A DNA stretch of 64,000 nt, taken from Peptococcaceae bacterium (GTDB lineage: Bacteria > Bacillota > Desulfitobacteriia > Desulfitobacteriales > Syntrophobotulaceae). Of the stretch, positions 46,415-56,620 are shown one piece after another (position 1 is the first letter of the stretch; each line of letters begins with the position of its first letter). Made by a program: the position numbers and the translations under genes. The stretch is taken from positions 1-64,000 of the forward strand of contig WRJI01000002.1 in assembly GCA_009778595.1 (NCBI GenBank), written 5' to 3'. The notes under the pieces were generated by a model. It saw only the letters and a program-made list of their open reading frames with translations, was not told the DNA's origin and did no database searches.

Positions 46415-46892
46415 TTATCCCCAAAGTTTTCTTTCATTTCTTGGGTGGCTTCCTCTTCTGTCTGCCCTTTTTCGAATACTCCACCACATACAGCACACTT
46501 ATATTCACTCATTATTGACTCCTTTCATCCATTGCAAATGATTCTACGCACACCAATTTCTTCCACCGTTCGTTTCCCTTCCGCCATTCTATTTCTACCG
46601 TCTCTCCCAGCCCATATGGTAACGGAATGCCAGGCTTAATAGCGACACCATCAAACTCCTTTGGGGTATCTGATCTCCTAGACAGTCTCAATATGCTTAT
46701 CGCTTCCTCTGTTGTCATGCCCTTCCCCTCCTCCCATTTTTGCTAAAACCTTCTCACACTCGTCTATTGCTTTTCGCTGCTCTTCTGATAAACTAGACGC
46801 TAACCTGAGTTTGTCTCTTAAATCAATGTACATGATACTCAGTTCACTTTCCGACCTACGTATTGCCACGGTCTGCCCTCCATTTCCCTTTT

Positions 46893-46970
46893 TTATCTAA
46901 CCGCCATAGCCCCATACAGCCACACAGCCATCTTATTAAGCAACCTCGCCCTGTTCCTTCGCACCGTCAT
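46893..46970 (-). pseudogene. 3' fragment of an ArpU-like regulator
   Basis: Reads TVRRNRARLLNKMAVWLYGAMAVR*, cf. end of 49530-50027: TVRKHRGRLVNKMTVWLYGAEAVR. Confidence 0.7.
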
Positions 46971-47128
46971 AATCCATCCACGAAAAAGGCTCCGTCAAAT
47001 GATCATGAAAGCAATCGTATTCACAATAAACGCAACCGTCCGAAACAACTGGATCCCAATTGATTACATCTCCACAATAATCACAACGTAAGGCCTTTTT
47101 CATCGCTCACCCAGTCCTTTCTCTACTC

Positions 47129-47596
47129 CTATTTCCCGAAGTACAATAGCCATCTGAGCCTTGAAACTCCTATTTCTCTTGTTTTCAAGTCCTTGATCTT
47201 CTGGTTGTTATCCATGTGGAGTTGGATCTGTTGCTGCACCAATTCGTTGGATTTTAGTTCTGGATAAATTGTTGCCAAAGTTATTGCGCTCGGTTTCAAC
47301 TCCCCAAACGTGTCCTTTTCGTGTTGCATATAAACCTCGACAGCGGCATCAATATTCGATTCGATATTCGCATTTTCGGATTGATACATCTCTATTTCCT
47401 GGCTGATCGTGTAGGCTGTTTTTACCTTATACGCCAACAAACATGATTCATAACATAATACAAGCGTGAGAACAATAGTCACAAAAATACCAGCCCCACA
47501 GAAACACTTCTCATCGGTATAGCTATCTGTTCGGAAAAAGAGAACGAAACAAACCACCAACCCAACTATAGAAAGCAATGCTAACAGACTAATCAT
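47129..47596 (-). CDS. Membrane protein with LemA-like region
   Basis: N-term TMs; YQSENANIESNIDAAVEVYMQHEKDTFGELKPSAITLATIYPELKSNELVQQQIQ. Confidence 0.55.
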   Translation of the reverse strand: MISLLALLSIVGLVVCFVLFFRTDSYTDEKCFCGAGIFVTIVLTLVLCYESCLLAYKVKTAYTISQEIEMYQSENANIESNIDAAVEVYMQHEKDTFGELKPSAITLATIYPELKSNELVQQQIQLHMDNNQKIKDLKTREIGVSRLRWLLYFGK

Positions 47597-47652
47597 GATC
47601 CCATCCTCCTATTTTGTTAAATTTTTTGTGTGTGGGATCAACATGGCCAAGG

Positions 47653-48069
47653 TCAAACATCATTTTCAATCACCCACTTACCATTCTCATCAACGATCTC
47701 ACACCGTAAATTCTTTGGCCTCATGTCTTTTTCAACCTCTTCTTCAATTTCCGCCAGCCTCCCCAGGTACCGGGCACACTCCAGACGATACCAACGGACA
47801 AACGCTTCTTTTGCGCAAAGCCTCTCAAAGGCTTTTTTGCGATTCTGGTGGAAAGACCGTTCCTCCTGGCATTCGGACACCGTACCGCTGGCCGGATGGG
47901 TAATCCGACAAGCTGAAAAAGTTTTATTGCGCTTCTGTCCACCTTTACCGGATCCCCGAAAAGGCGTAACAATGAAATCGCCATTGGCTTTACTCAGACT
48001 AAAAAGCAAAGTTTTATTCACTGTCATGATCAACCCCCAACTCCAATAAAAATGCAACATTACACGCAA
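47653..48069 (-). CDS. Hypothetical phage protein
   Basis: Co-directional ORF. Confidence 0.4.
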   Translation of the reverse strand: MRVMLHFYWSWGLIMTVNKTLLFSLSKANGDFIVTPFRGSGKGGQKRNKTFSACRITHPASGTVSECQEERSFHQNRKKAFERLCAKEAFVRWYRLECARYLGRLAEIEEEVEKDMRPKNLRCEIVDENGKWVIENDV

Positions 48070-48301
48070 CGTGCTCCAAGTGCGGCAGCCCTGATTCCTC
48101 GTCTACCCCATCTGGGTCTCTGAGGTAAGCCCAGATATGCCCCCTGAATAAATTTCCAAAAGCGCTAAAACGCTCGTTTCTCAAGCCTTCCAATGTAGTC
48201 ATGAACTATATCAAATTGCTCTTTTTGGGTTTCATACTCCGTCGCCTTGTAAGCCATCCTTAGCAAGGCATGTAATGCATCAGAAACGACCTTATCCATC
48301 A

Positions 48302-48733
48302 CTAATCCTCACCTTCCACCTCATGATTAAGCCATGCTAAAACATTTCTTACAGCAATTTTTGCAGCAACGGCTGTTTCCGAACTCCCCTGCTTGCCGCA
48401 ATCCCCGCACTCTGAAATTTTGGCGCACATGGGTACCACGAATTCGGCCAGTGCTTCCGGGCTTGCCGTGATCCGATCAAAGTTTGTCCTTTTCACAAAA
48501 CACTTAACGTCTCGTATCAAATAGTCAAATCCGTCTTTTTCCTTGACGCACTCACCTCTTTTGGCGCACATACAGCAGTTATTTTTATAGCTCAACCGGC
48601 ACATCTCTGACATCTCGCCGCATGGGGCGAGGTCATCAAGTACACATGCGCACTCCCCATCTTCGTTGTACAATCCGTCAAACTCAGATTCTTCAAGAAA
48701 TTTTGCCACAATGTAGCGCACAGAACGCATCAC
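48302..48733 (-). CDS. Cys-rich small protein
   Basis: ECACVLDDLAPCGEMSEMC...CCMCAKRGEC. Confidence 0.5.
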   Translation of the reverse strand: MMRSVRYIVAKFLEESEFDGLYNEDGECACVLDDLAPCGEMSEMCRLSYKNNCCMCAKRGECVKEKDGFDYLIRDVKCFVKRTNFDRITASPEALAEFVVPMCAKISECGDCGKQGSSETAVAAKIAVRNVLAWLNHEVEGED

Positions 48734-48918
48734 TCACCACTCCTTTCCTTTCCGCATAGTTTTCGCCCGCATTCGAAGCAATAATTAATGGGAACCGTTG
48801 CTTGCTCTCCGTGAATGTTGACAGCCAGTTTATCGTCTTCGCGAATCGCAATCATACCATCGCCATCAAACAAGATTTCACCCGTTCCTGTATATCGAAT
48901 CTCGCAACGCTTACACAT
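48730..48918 (-). CDS. Small zinc-ribbon protein
   Basis: MCKRCEIRY...YCFECGRKL. Confidence 0.5.
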   Translation of the reverse strand: MCKRCEIRYTGTGEILFDGDGMIAIREDDKLAVNIHGEQATVPINYCFECGRKLCGKERSGE

Positions 48919-49074
48919 TGTTTAGACCTTCTTTCTGTCGCTCACCTTTCCAACACATGCTTCACCCGATCCCTCTCTTCCGCTTGCTTCGCGTTGTTAA
49001 AACGGTCTGTACTCCCTACCAAATACCCCGTAATACGACGGATGCGGTCAAACTTAACCCCTTTGCCCACCTTT

Positions 49075-49512
49075 TCAGTCATCCTGCTCATCGCCTTCCC
49101 CAACAACAGCCACATCAAACGGTATCAGCATGTCAGGGTTAATAGTGATCTGGTACCTAAACGACTCCACTTCGACACCGTGTAGATCTTTGACAATATA
49201 CGTTGTTGTCTCGTTCAGCCCTACAAAATGCTTTTCATACGTCCCTCCTGGTTGTGCAACTATGATATCGAGCTTTGATTGTGCAACGTCAACATCGATA
49301 CTCATGCGACCTTGGGCGATAAACAAGATGTCACCTGTAACATTGTTAAAAACGGTAAGCTCCCTGACAACCTCAAACCTATTTGCCGCCTCACTCACGC
49401 GCTGAGAGGCCACGTGTGCCGGGCTACTACACCCGCTTGTAAGCACCGCCACTGTTGCTAAACTTCCAAACAGCATCAACAAAACACCAAAGATTATAAT
49501 CCTTTTCATCAC
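49075..49512 (-). CDS. Phage lipoprotein, beta-sandwich type
   Basis: Signal peptide with TSGC lipobox; VVRELTVFNNVTGDILFIAQGRMSID. Confidence 0.7.
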   Translation of the reverse strand: MMKRIIIFGVLLMLFGSLATVAVLTSGCSSPAHVASQRVSEAANRFEVVRELTVFNNVTGDILFIAQGRMSIDVDVAQSKLDIIVAQPGGTYEKHFVGLNETTTYIVKDLHGVEVESFRYQITINPDMLIPFDVAVVGEGDEQDD

Positions 49513-49529
49513 TTTACCTCCTCAAGGTT

Positions 49530-50027
49530 TTACCTAACCGCTTCAGCCCCATATAGCCACACCGTCATTTTGTTCACGAGTCTTCCTCGGTGCTTCCGGA
49601 CGGTTGGAATTGCGCAATCTATGGACAACGCTATATCTTCGTCCGTCATCCCGAGGATATATTTCCCTTCGACCGTTAAGAAATAGTGATCTTCCCCGAC
49701 CAGCTCCAAAGCCTTATCAATTTCGCTAATCTCAAACTCATCCGCTGCAATCTTTGCCTCAAGGTCTTGTTTCCATGCTGCGAAGATGTCTTCTTCGCTT
49801 ACGCGCACCCCCGTTTTTTTGAACCGCACTATGTCTGCGCTTTTTTCAGGGACAATAAAATGCTCAATCCTGTATTTATTGTCTTCAACCCTTTCTTTGA
49901 GGATGTTGTAAGCGTGGAGCCTCCTTTCTGTGTCTTTGTATGGTACTTGGTGGGGTCTGCCCTTGAATGCCTCTCTTACCGCCTCAACGACGACCTGCCT
50001 AAGCTCACTCTTGTCGACTTTCATCAC
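49530..50027 (-). CDS. ArpU-like / sigma-like phage transcriptional regulator
   Basis: VEGKYILGMTDEDIALSIDCAIPTVRKHRGRLVNKMTVWLYG. Confidence 0.65.
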   Translation of the reverse strand: MMKVDKSELRQVVVEAVREAFKGRPHQVPYKDTERRLHAYNILKERVEDNKYRIEHFIVPEKSADIVRFKKTGVRVSEEDIFAAWKQDLEAKIAADEFEISEIDKALELVGEDHYFLTVEGKYILGMTDEDIALSIDCAIPTVRKHRGRLVNKMTVWLYGAEAVR

Positions 50028-50283
50028 TCAAATCACCCGCCTTTTGCTTCGCCACAAAACACTTGATTTCCCTAGCAACCCATACTTCATCCGCCGAATT
50101 TATATCACATTCCTCCGCTCCTCTCTTGGCGCAATTAATGCACTCATTAGCGTGCGCCACCTCACAGTCCATCGCATCACATGGGGCTAGATCACCTGGC
50201 CTGCACGCACATTCGCCTCCATTCCAAAAGCAGAGGCCATTTTTTTTAAGGTATTCCTCAACGATTTCAATACCATATTTCAT
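50005..50283 (-). CDS. Cys-rich small protein
   Basis: ECACRPGDLAPCDAMDCEVAHANECINCAKRG. Confidence 0.5.
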   Translation of the reverse strand: MKYGIEIVEEYLKKNGLCFWNGGECACRPGDLAPCDAMDCEVAHANECINCAKRGAEECDINSADEVWVAREIKCFVAKQKAGDLSDESRQE

Positions 50284-50287
50284 TTTT

Positions 50288-50611
50288 TCACCTATTCCAG
50301 CGCCTGTAGCGCTCGACGTAGCTCATCCTTGCTAATGCCGGATCCTCCTCTCTTAACCTTTTGTCGAGTCGCTTCACCTTCTTATCTACTTCCTCATCCA
50401 CTCTTCCAAACATCATCTTGAGCTGCTCTAGCATTATGATCACATCAGACATTTCCTCTCTTACCTTGGACTCTAAGCACCTCCCATATCTTTTGTGTTT
50501 GCTTAAAGCATGAATCAATTCGGCCATTTCTTCGATTGCCATGTAAATCTGAGCCTGTTCGCCATATTTAAAGATAGCGCTTCGGAGCACATCTAGCTGC
50601 CTTTCGTCCAT
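50288..50611 (-). CDS. MazG-like pyrophosphohydrolase family protein
   Basis: MAIEEMAELIHALSKHKRYGR...VREEMSDVIIMLEQL. Confidence 0.7.
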   Translation of the reverse strand: MDERQLDVLRSAIFKYGEQAQIYMAIEEMAELIHALSKHKRYGRCLESKVREEMSDVIIMLEQLKMMFGRVDEEVDKKVKRLDKRLREEDPALARMSYVERYRRWNR

Positions 50612-51073
50612 TCACTTAACCTCCTCGAACTCAACCTCTACCCTCGGATGCTCTTTGTCGACATAGAAGTAATCTCTGAAGTTCTCAATATGCTTCCATC
50701 CGTCGTTTTCGAGGATTCCTTCGTTTACCAACGCGTCCTCAATGGCCTTTCTGGCAAACCCAACGATATTGCTTTTGTCGGTCAGCCTGTCTGGCACGTA
50801 CCAGTGGTAATGCATTACCACTCTTTTCCCAATTGGGACAAGCCCACTCATCTTGATATACCATGATATCTTGTCTTGGACGTCTTGTTTCATCGCATTC
50901 CCGCTGTTATAGTCGTTACGCCGCCTGGAATGCCCCCGCGCTTTGCAAGCGTTCAGAAACGCGTTCAGGCTTGGCAACCTCTCTTGTATGATCAGCTTCA
51001 TTGGTCTTCCTCCACAAGCTCTGCAAATGGTATTCCTTGGTCTTCGATCTCTTCTCCCTGCTTCCTCATCCAA
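50612..51073 (-). CDS. RusA-like resolvase/endonuclease
   Basis: LPSLNAFLNACK...DRLTDKSNIVGFARKAIEDALVNEGILENDGWKHI; likely internal start MKLIIQERL. Confidence 0.65.
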   Translation of the reverse strand: MDEEAGRRDRRPRNTICRACGGRPMKLIIQERLPSLNAFLNACKARGHSRRRNDYNSGNAMKQDVQDKISWYIKMSGLVPIGKRVVMHYHWYVPDRLTDKSNIVGFARKAIEDALVNEGILENDGWKHIENFRDYFYVDKEHPRVEVEFEEVK

Positions 51074-51240
51074 GCAATATCCCAGCCAGCTGGGCTATTG
51101 GCGCTTACAATCATACACTCTGGTACCGAGGAATCGAGGAATGGGCATCCTTCGCAAGACCATCTAAACACGGCATCTCTGCATATCTCTCGTATCGTCT
51201 TTGCTGACCTTATCATGTCTAACGCATCTAATTTTGTCAT
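50998..51240 (-). CDS. Cys-rich small protein, 'KLxAMDMIR' paralogue
   Basis: MTKLDALDMIRSAKTIREIC...CEGCPF. Confidence 0.5.
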   Translation of the reverse strand: MTKLDALDMIRSAKTIREICRDAVFRWSCEGCPFLDSSVPECMIVSANSPAGWDIAWMRKQGEEIEDQGIPFAELVEEDQ

Positions 51241-51700
51241 TGTTTTCCGCCCCCTTCCCGTCCCTCCTGTTTGTAGTACTCCCTCTCACTGGCCACACAC
51301 TTGCCGCATCTAGGGCACGCATATTCCCAGTAATTACCTATTTTGTAGAATTTGGCTCTGTACACGTATACCTCTTCTTCGCTGCAAACGAACACACACC
51401 CACAGCTTCTACACTCGAATCTGATCATCCGCTTCTCCCGAAGGATTTCCACTCAGTCCACCTCCTTAGCCCCTTCAATCCACCCCATGAATACAGATTT
51501 TATGGCGTCTACTCTATCCGATGGCCTTGTATTCGCGAACACTCCGGAGCAGAACGCGTTATCTAGGGCTTCCAGAAGGGCCCCTTCCATCGCTCTCCCC
51601 GCAATGGCTCTTGCTTCTATGCCATCGAATATTTCTCGTGCTGGGCGACTGTCTCCAGACGGCCCCGTGTACCGGCTGGAATGTTTAATCGTCCTGTTGC

Positions 51701-52240
51701 TCACGGTCCTCCCCCTTCCCCCTTGAAAAAACAGAGCCAGTGTGTTTTTGCGTTCCGAGTGTTCTTCTGTCCGTAAATCGGCCGTCTGCCGATGCAGTCA
51801 AGAACCCTTTGAAGCTTGATGTCATGCTCATTCCATTTGAAAATCAGCGTTCCGTTGACCTTGAGCACTCGCCAGCACTCGTCAAATGCCGCTTTGATAA
51901 AAGGCTCCCAAGGCTTCTGGAGCTTGCCATAATGGATTTTCATGTCCGATAGATCGGAGCAGGAAGTCAGCTGTGGCGGGTCGAGGATGATGTGCCAAAA
52001 TGACCCATCGGAGAAAGGGAGGCTTGTTACGTCGGCGATCATATCCGGACTCACATCAAACACCCGGCCAGGCTCGGTCATCCGGAATAGCCCGGCGCGG
52101 CTGTCGCAGAAAAGGACGTGCGGATTGTCTTTGTCAAAGTAAAACATACGCCCTCCGCAGCATGGGTCAAGTATTGGCTTTGACACTTGCCGGTTGTGTC
52201 CTGGTGTGATGTGCATTGTCACCCTGCCTCCTTCATACAC
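51701..52240 (-). CDS. SAM-dependent methyltransferase-like phage protein
   Basis: ILDPCCGGRMFYFDK, FWHIILDPPQL, ECWRVLKVNGTLIFKW. Confidence 0.7.
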   Translation of the reverse strand: MYEGGRVTMHITPGHNRQVSKPILDPCCGGRMFYFDKDNPHVLFCDSRAGLFRMTEPGRVFDVSPDMIADVTSLPFSDGSFWHIILDPPQLTSCSDLSDMKIHYGKLQKPWEPFIKAAFDECWRVLKVNGTLIFKWNEHDIKLQRVLDCIGRRPIYGQKNTRNAKTHWLCFFKGEGGGP

Positions 52241-53385
52241 AGTTCCGGCAGATTTGCCATGGTAATCGCTTCCGCCAGCGGCGGCGGTACCGCATTCCCG
52301 CAGCGGGCCACCTGAGACGCTTTGCTCTGTAGCTTCCCCTCGGAATCACGGTCAATGATATAGTCCGAGGGGAAGCCCTGCGCCGCGAACAGTTCATGAG
52401 GTTGGAGCATCCGGAGGCCTATGTCGGCGATACAGTACCGCTCTCCTTTGACTGTTACCAGCCCAAAGGTATCGCGTCCCGTAATTGTGTGTAGCGGCTC
52501 GGCGACAGATTGGCCGACGCCTCGGCCATAATACTTAACTAAGAAGCTCCTGCCCTCGCCGAAATGGTTCCCCTCCCCGCAGGCCTTCTCGCCGTGGTAC
52601 TTTATCAATAAGGCTTTTACCAAGCCATACCCGTTTACACCGGTTATGGTTCGTAGCGGGCTGTCCACGCACTTCGAAGCGTTATCGAATTTAAAATCTA
52701 CAACGAATGGACTTGGGCCATTAACTACAAACCTCATAACGCCACGGGCAATCCTCCGCATGGTCGCCTCGGCCAGCGGGCGTCGCCGCTCAAATATCGA
52801 CGGACACGGTAGTGTCCAGTCAATGATTTCCGCTGCCGTTCTCCATGGCAACAGTAGGCCACTTTGCACCTCGGCGCTCTTGGGGTCGCCGTGTGTGGGT
52901 TCCGGCCAGTGGACAGGGATCCTGTCACGGCGGGCGACAAGGAAAAATCTCTTGCGGATCGTCGGCGCTCCGTAATCGCACGCTCTCAGCTCTTGCCACT
53001 CAACCCGGTACCCATGGCGGCGCAGCGCATTGACAAAGCTGGTAAATGTGCGGCCTTTTTGTGCGGGATCCGGCCTGCCATCAAGTAGCGGCCCCCATGT
53101 CTTGAACTCCTCAACGTTTTCAAGGATAATCACCCGAGGATGCACTGTCGCGGCCCAGCGTACAGCAACCCAGGCAAGACCCCGAATACTTTTTTCGACA
53201 GGTTTGCCGCCTTTGGCTTCGTGCGCTGGTAGTTCGGCGCTGATCGTGTCATCAAACATGATCCGGCAATATAAGGCAAGATCTATGGGTTCACCATGCT
53301 CAAGGCGGGTGATAATCGCGGCGATGGAGTCTTTCCCGAAACTACAACTTGCTATATACTTCATGCTCGTTCTCCTCCCCGTCAA
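52219..53385 (-). CDS. Chimeric protein: N-terminal CysH/PAPS-reductase-like P-loop fused to a C5-cytosine methyltransferase lacking its N-terminal motifs
   Basis: MKYIASCSFGKDSIAAIITRLEHGEPIDLALYCRIMFDDTISAELPAH then RVIILENVEEF ... LRMLQPHELFAAQGFPSDY...ARCGNAVPPPLAEAI; no DLFxGxGG or PCQxFS motif seen. Confidence 0.75.
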   Translation of the reverse strand: MTGRRTSMKYIASCSFGKDSIAAIITRLEHGEPIDLALYCRIMFDDTISAELPAHEAKGGKPVEKSIRGLAWVAVRWAATVHPRVIILENVEEFKTWGPLLDGRPDPAQKGRTFTSFVNALRRHGYRVEWQELRACDYGAPTIRKRFFLVARRDRIPVHWPEPTHGDPKSAEVQSGLLLPWRTAAEIIDWTLPCPSIFERRRPLAEATMRRIARGVMRFVVNGPSPFVVDFKFDNASKCVDSPLRTITGVNGYGLVKALLIKYHGEKACGEGNHFGEGRSFLVKYYGRGVGQSVAEPLHTITGRDTFGLVTVKGERYCIADIGLRMLQPHELFAAQGFPSDYIIDRDSEGKLQSKASQVARCGNAVPPPLAEAITMANLPELCMKEAG

Positions 53386-53546
53386 GCTCTTTCCGGTGTG
53401 ATCGTCTGGTATCCATGCACTCGCATCTCACGCAGCAAAGGTCTCCGTTTGCTTTCTCGAAGAGAATTATCCCGCGATTACCGCATGTTTTGCAGTCGTA
53501 GCCGTCATAAGGCTCATCCGGGGCCAGGATTACCCGCCCTGCCACA

Positions 53547-54089
53547 TTAAGCTCCAGCCAAGCGCTTGACCCTGGCTGAGACCTCCTGCAAAAACACATC
53601 TGGCTGGTAATCTCCGGTTATGCCAAGCCTTTGATACTCGTCTTTTTTGCTCTTGAGCATATAACAAAACTCTTTTTTCAGGCCAGTCACACAGTCGTTT
53701 GTCGTCATGCAAATCCTATGCCACCCAAGTGTTCTGACGACTTCTCGGGTCGGTCTGCCAAGGCTTTGCATGGCCTCTGGTTCCCTGTAATACCCGTAAT
53801 CCCTAATAGCCGCAATCACCGACGCCCACTCCGCTTCCGGATTCGCCTGTAAAAACGGGTTTGATAAATACGCAATTTCCGCCTTCAGGTCATGGATTGA
53901 CGGCATGAATTTACTTTTGACGATTAAGCTTTGTATGGCGGATAGAAGCCGCTCTGGCTTTTCGGTGCCGAAAAACGGATACCACGCCTCCAGAAACTCC
54001 CTTTTCTCGGTTTTATCCATGTCTTTAAAATAATACGGATAAGCATACCTCAAGAGCGTCACACCCTTAGAAAACTCCTCTTTCGTCAT
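53547..54089 (-). CDS. G39P-like helicase loader/inhibitor
   Basis: YPYYFKDMDKTEKREFLEAWYPFFGTEKPERLLSAIQSLI. Confidence 0.6.
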   Translation of the reverse strand: MTKEEFSKGVTLLRYAYPYYFKDMDKTEKREFLEAWYPFFGTEKPERLLSAIQSLIVKSKFMPSIHDLKAEIAYLSNPFLQANPEAEWASVIAAIRDYGYYREPEAMQSLGRPTREVVRTLGWHRICMTTNDCVTGLKKEFCYMLKSKKDEYQRLGITGDYQPDVFLQEVSARVKRLAGA

Positions 54090-54966
54090 CGTAATAAGCT
54101 CCTTCCTCGTCGAATTTTAAGCCGAATGCCGCGAAACTCAAAGGGTCTACCTCTTTTTTCCGCACAGGCGCGTTCAGGTAACCCTCGAACTTTCCTCCGA
54201 AAAGCGTCTCCGGCCGCAAGTATGGTCGCATGTCTTTCCCGCCTTTTGGTGGGTCGCGATTCCACAGGAAACACATTTTTTCTACGACGGTAATCATGTC
54301 GGATACAGTGAACCCCTCGTTGACCCTAGCGATTATTTTATCTCGGGTGGTTTTTGAGGTTGCTCGGTAATTTGTTCCGGCCAGTTCGTTCAGTCGGTCA
54401 ACGATTTTTTTGAAATCGATTGGTTTCTCGTGAACGTCCCCAAGGGGGACTATAGGGGGTTCTATACTTTCCTTTACTTTACTTTCCTTTACTTTACTTT
54501 GTGTACCGATGTCAACATTTACGGGATTAATGTATACATTAATCCAGGTCACACGTGGTTCACCATTCTTATTCGCCTTGATATCTCTGCTTATCAGCCA
54601 ATAATCCTCAACAAGCTCGATCTCTTTTCTCCTCTCGGAGGCAAGGATAAATCTTTTCTGTATTCCCTTAGATGTCAAAACACTGTATTTGTCAAAAATG
54701 ATCTGGTCAAAAATCTTCCAGCGTAAGCAGTCATTAATGATTGCATTTATCGTATTAATGTCAACATTAATGTCCTTGCCGAACAATAATTGCCGCTCTT
54801 CTGTCCACTCTATGAAATAGCCGTCATTATAAATTTTCTGCCACAATTTTATGACTACACCAAACCCAGTAATGCCGTATTTAGCTTCGATCAATCTTAT
54901 TTTGTCGTCCATATTAACATCAAGAGAAAAATAGTCTAGCCCAGATTTATGCTGTCTCGCCATCAT
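54067..54966 (-). CDS. Phage replication protein (DUF4373/Lin1244 N-term, Phg_2220_C-like C-term)
   Basis: YFSLDVNMDDKIRLIEAKYGITGFGVVIKLWQKIYNDGYF; IVDRLNELAGTNYRATSKTTRDKIIARVNEGFTV...YLRPETLFGGKFEGYLN. Confidence 0.85.
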   Translation of the reverse strand: MMARQHKSGLDYFSLDVNMDDKIRLIEAKYGITGFGVVIKLWQKIYNDGYFIEWTEERQLLFGKDINVDINTINAIINDCLRWKIFDQIIFDKYSVLTSKGIQKRFILASERRKEIELVEDYWLISRDIKANKNGEPRVTWINVYINPVNVDIGTQSKVKESKVKESIEPPIVPLGDVHEKPIDFKKIVDRLNELAGTNYRATSKTTRDKIIARVNEGFTVSDMITVVEKMCFLWNRDPPKGGKDMRPYLRPETLFGGKFEGYLNAPVRKKEVDPLSFAAFGLKFDEEGAYYDDERGVF

Positions 54967-55689
54967 TCAGCCCCCTCCTCATTCCATCACTTTATCCGTC
55001 TATCCACTCCGGAGATGGGACCATCTCAGCGTAGCCAATAGCAGTATCTTTCGTTGAGATAATGACCTCTTTCCCGATCCACGACTGGTCTTTTACTTCT
55101 ATGGCTCTCGTATCCGTAGCGCTGTAATCTGTCTTCCCGAAGCAATCCTCCTTGACCCACTTATGGAATAAGCTCCGCGCCCCTCCCCTTTCTTCCGCGA
55201 GAACGTAATAAAACCATGGTTCACTAGCATACCTACACTTCCATATTTTCATGGCCTCTTCCCCTTTCGCCGCCTCTTCTCCGCCCTTGCGGCAGCTGCT
55301 GACACCCCTGCTTCCACTGCGCCGCAGAATCCATTCATGCACATAACCCCATAAACATCCCGGCTTATACACATGAGGCTATCATGATTGGCTTCCCCAT
55401 TCCCGGGCTATCTGCCCGTCAAGAATCTTAATCTTGAGCTTGTACACTTGAATAGCCTCCTTAGCGCTCTCATATAAGCTCAGCGCGATATCTCTCATCA
55501 TCCGTAGCTTGGCTATCTCCTGATCACCTTTGGCAAGATCGGACAGCAGCGTTACTGCCGTCCCCATTGCCCTTTGCTCTGTGATAAATTGGGCTTGTTG
55601 TACCCTGTAAGCATGTTCACACTCCGCGTATTTTTGGCCTCTGGCGCGATACTCGGCCAATGCTCTATCAAGATCTGTTTGGGTTGCTC

Positions 55690-56175
55690 TTATTTCTGTG
55701 TATAGGTCTTGCATCTCATCGCCTCCCTTAACTCTTCACACCATCCCTCATCCTCCTTATATACATTATCGACCGTGATAACCACGCGCGGCCGCTCAGA
55801 ATAGTATTTACCCGTGCCCGGCGCGTACTCCACTACCTGGCTATCATCAAGCCAGGCTACACCATTCAGGGCATCCTCAATGCCCTTGATGTAATTTCCG
55901 AGATCAGGCCTTGATGTGGGCTTGATCCTCCCCTTAATGGCATCGAGCCTCTTTTTTTTCGCCCAGCTTTTTGGTATTGGCCTGTACACTGCTACCCCAA
56001 GCACCACGGGCCCATCAAGGGGAGGATTGCCCCCCATCTGCTCTTTTGCGGTATTTTTCACATACTCTTTATAGGCGCGTGATTTTTCAGGATCATATAC
56101 GTGAGGCCACGGATTAATTGTGGCCCGTGGTCGCCCCTGGGCGACAGGAACGCCTGGGATTTCTAAATATATCAT
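55690..56175 (-). CDS. RusA-like Holliday junction resolvase
   Basis: IPGVPVAQGRPRATINP...PTSRPDLGNYIKGIEDALNGVAWLDDSQVVEY. Confidence 0.85.
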   Translation of the reverse strand: MIYLEIPGVPVAQGRPRATINPWPHVYDPEKSRAYKEYVKNTAKEQMGGNPPLDGPVVLGVAVYRPIPKSWAKKKRLDAIKGRIKPTSRPDLGNYIKGIEDALNGVAWLDDSQVVEYAPGTGKYYSERPRVVITVDNVYKEDEGWCEELREAMRCKTYTQK

Positions 56176-56401
56176 CCCATCACCGCCTTAATATCTGCTA
56201 AGCACGCTGCCTTAGCCTCAAATAGCAGCACGCAATAAGCTAAATTGTGCCCTGCTAGTGTACTAGCATCCTGATAATAGCGGTAGGCAGACCACGGATT
56301 ACGCCCGAGCTTAGCCTGATAATCAGACTTTGTGCACACATAATGAAAATCGTCAAAGCGTGCTGTGTATCTGTGAGAATTGATTCTATCCCAGATGAGT
56401 T

Positions 56402-56620
56402 TTACCATTCTGATTGCTCCCCACCTAAAAAATAGCCCCAATCTAAAGGACCCGAAGGATCCATAAAGAAGCATCTCCCATCAATATCCGAGCAATAGCA
56501 GCCTTGACACCCATCGCGCCGCCCTTCTGATTTTCTCCATTCCGCATCGTGATTGTTGTAGCAAATTTGCTCGATTCTTCTCATCGCTCTAATCATATCC
56601 ATAGCCTCAAGCTTATTCAT
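56402..56620 (-). CDS. Cys-rich small protein, 'KLxAMDMIR' paralogue
   Basis: MNKLEAMDMIRAMRRIEQIC...CQGCYC. Confidence 0.5.
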   Translation of the reverse strand: MNKLEAMDMIRAMRRIEQICYNNHDAEWRKSEGRRDGCQGCYCSDIDGRCFFMDPSGPLDWGYFLGGEQSEW

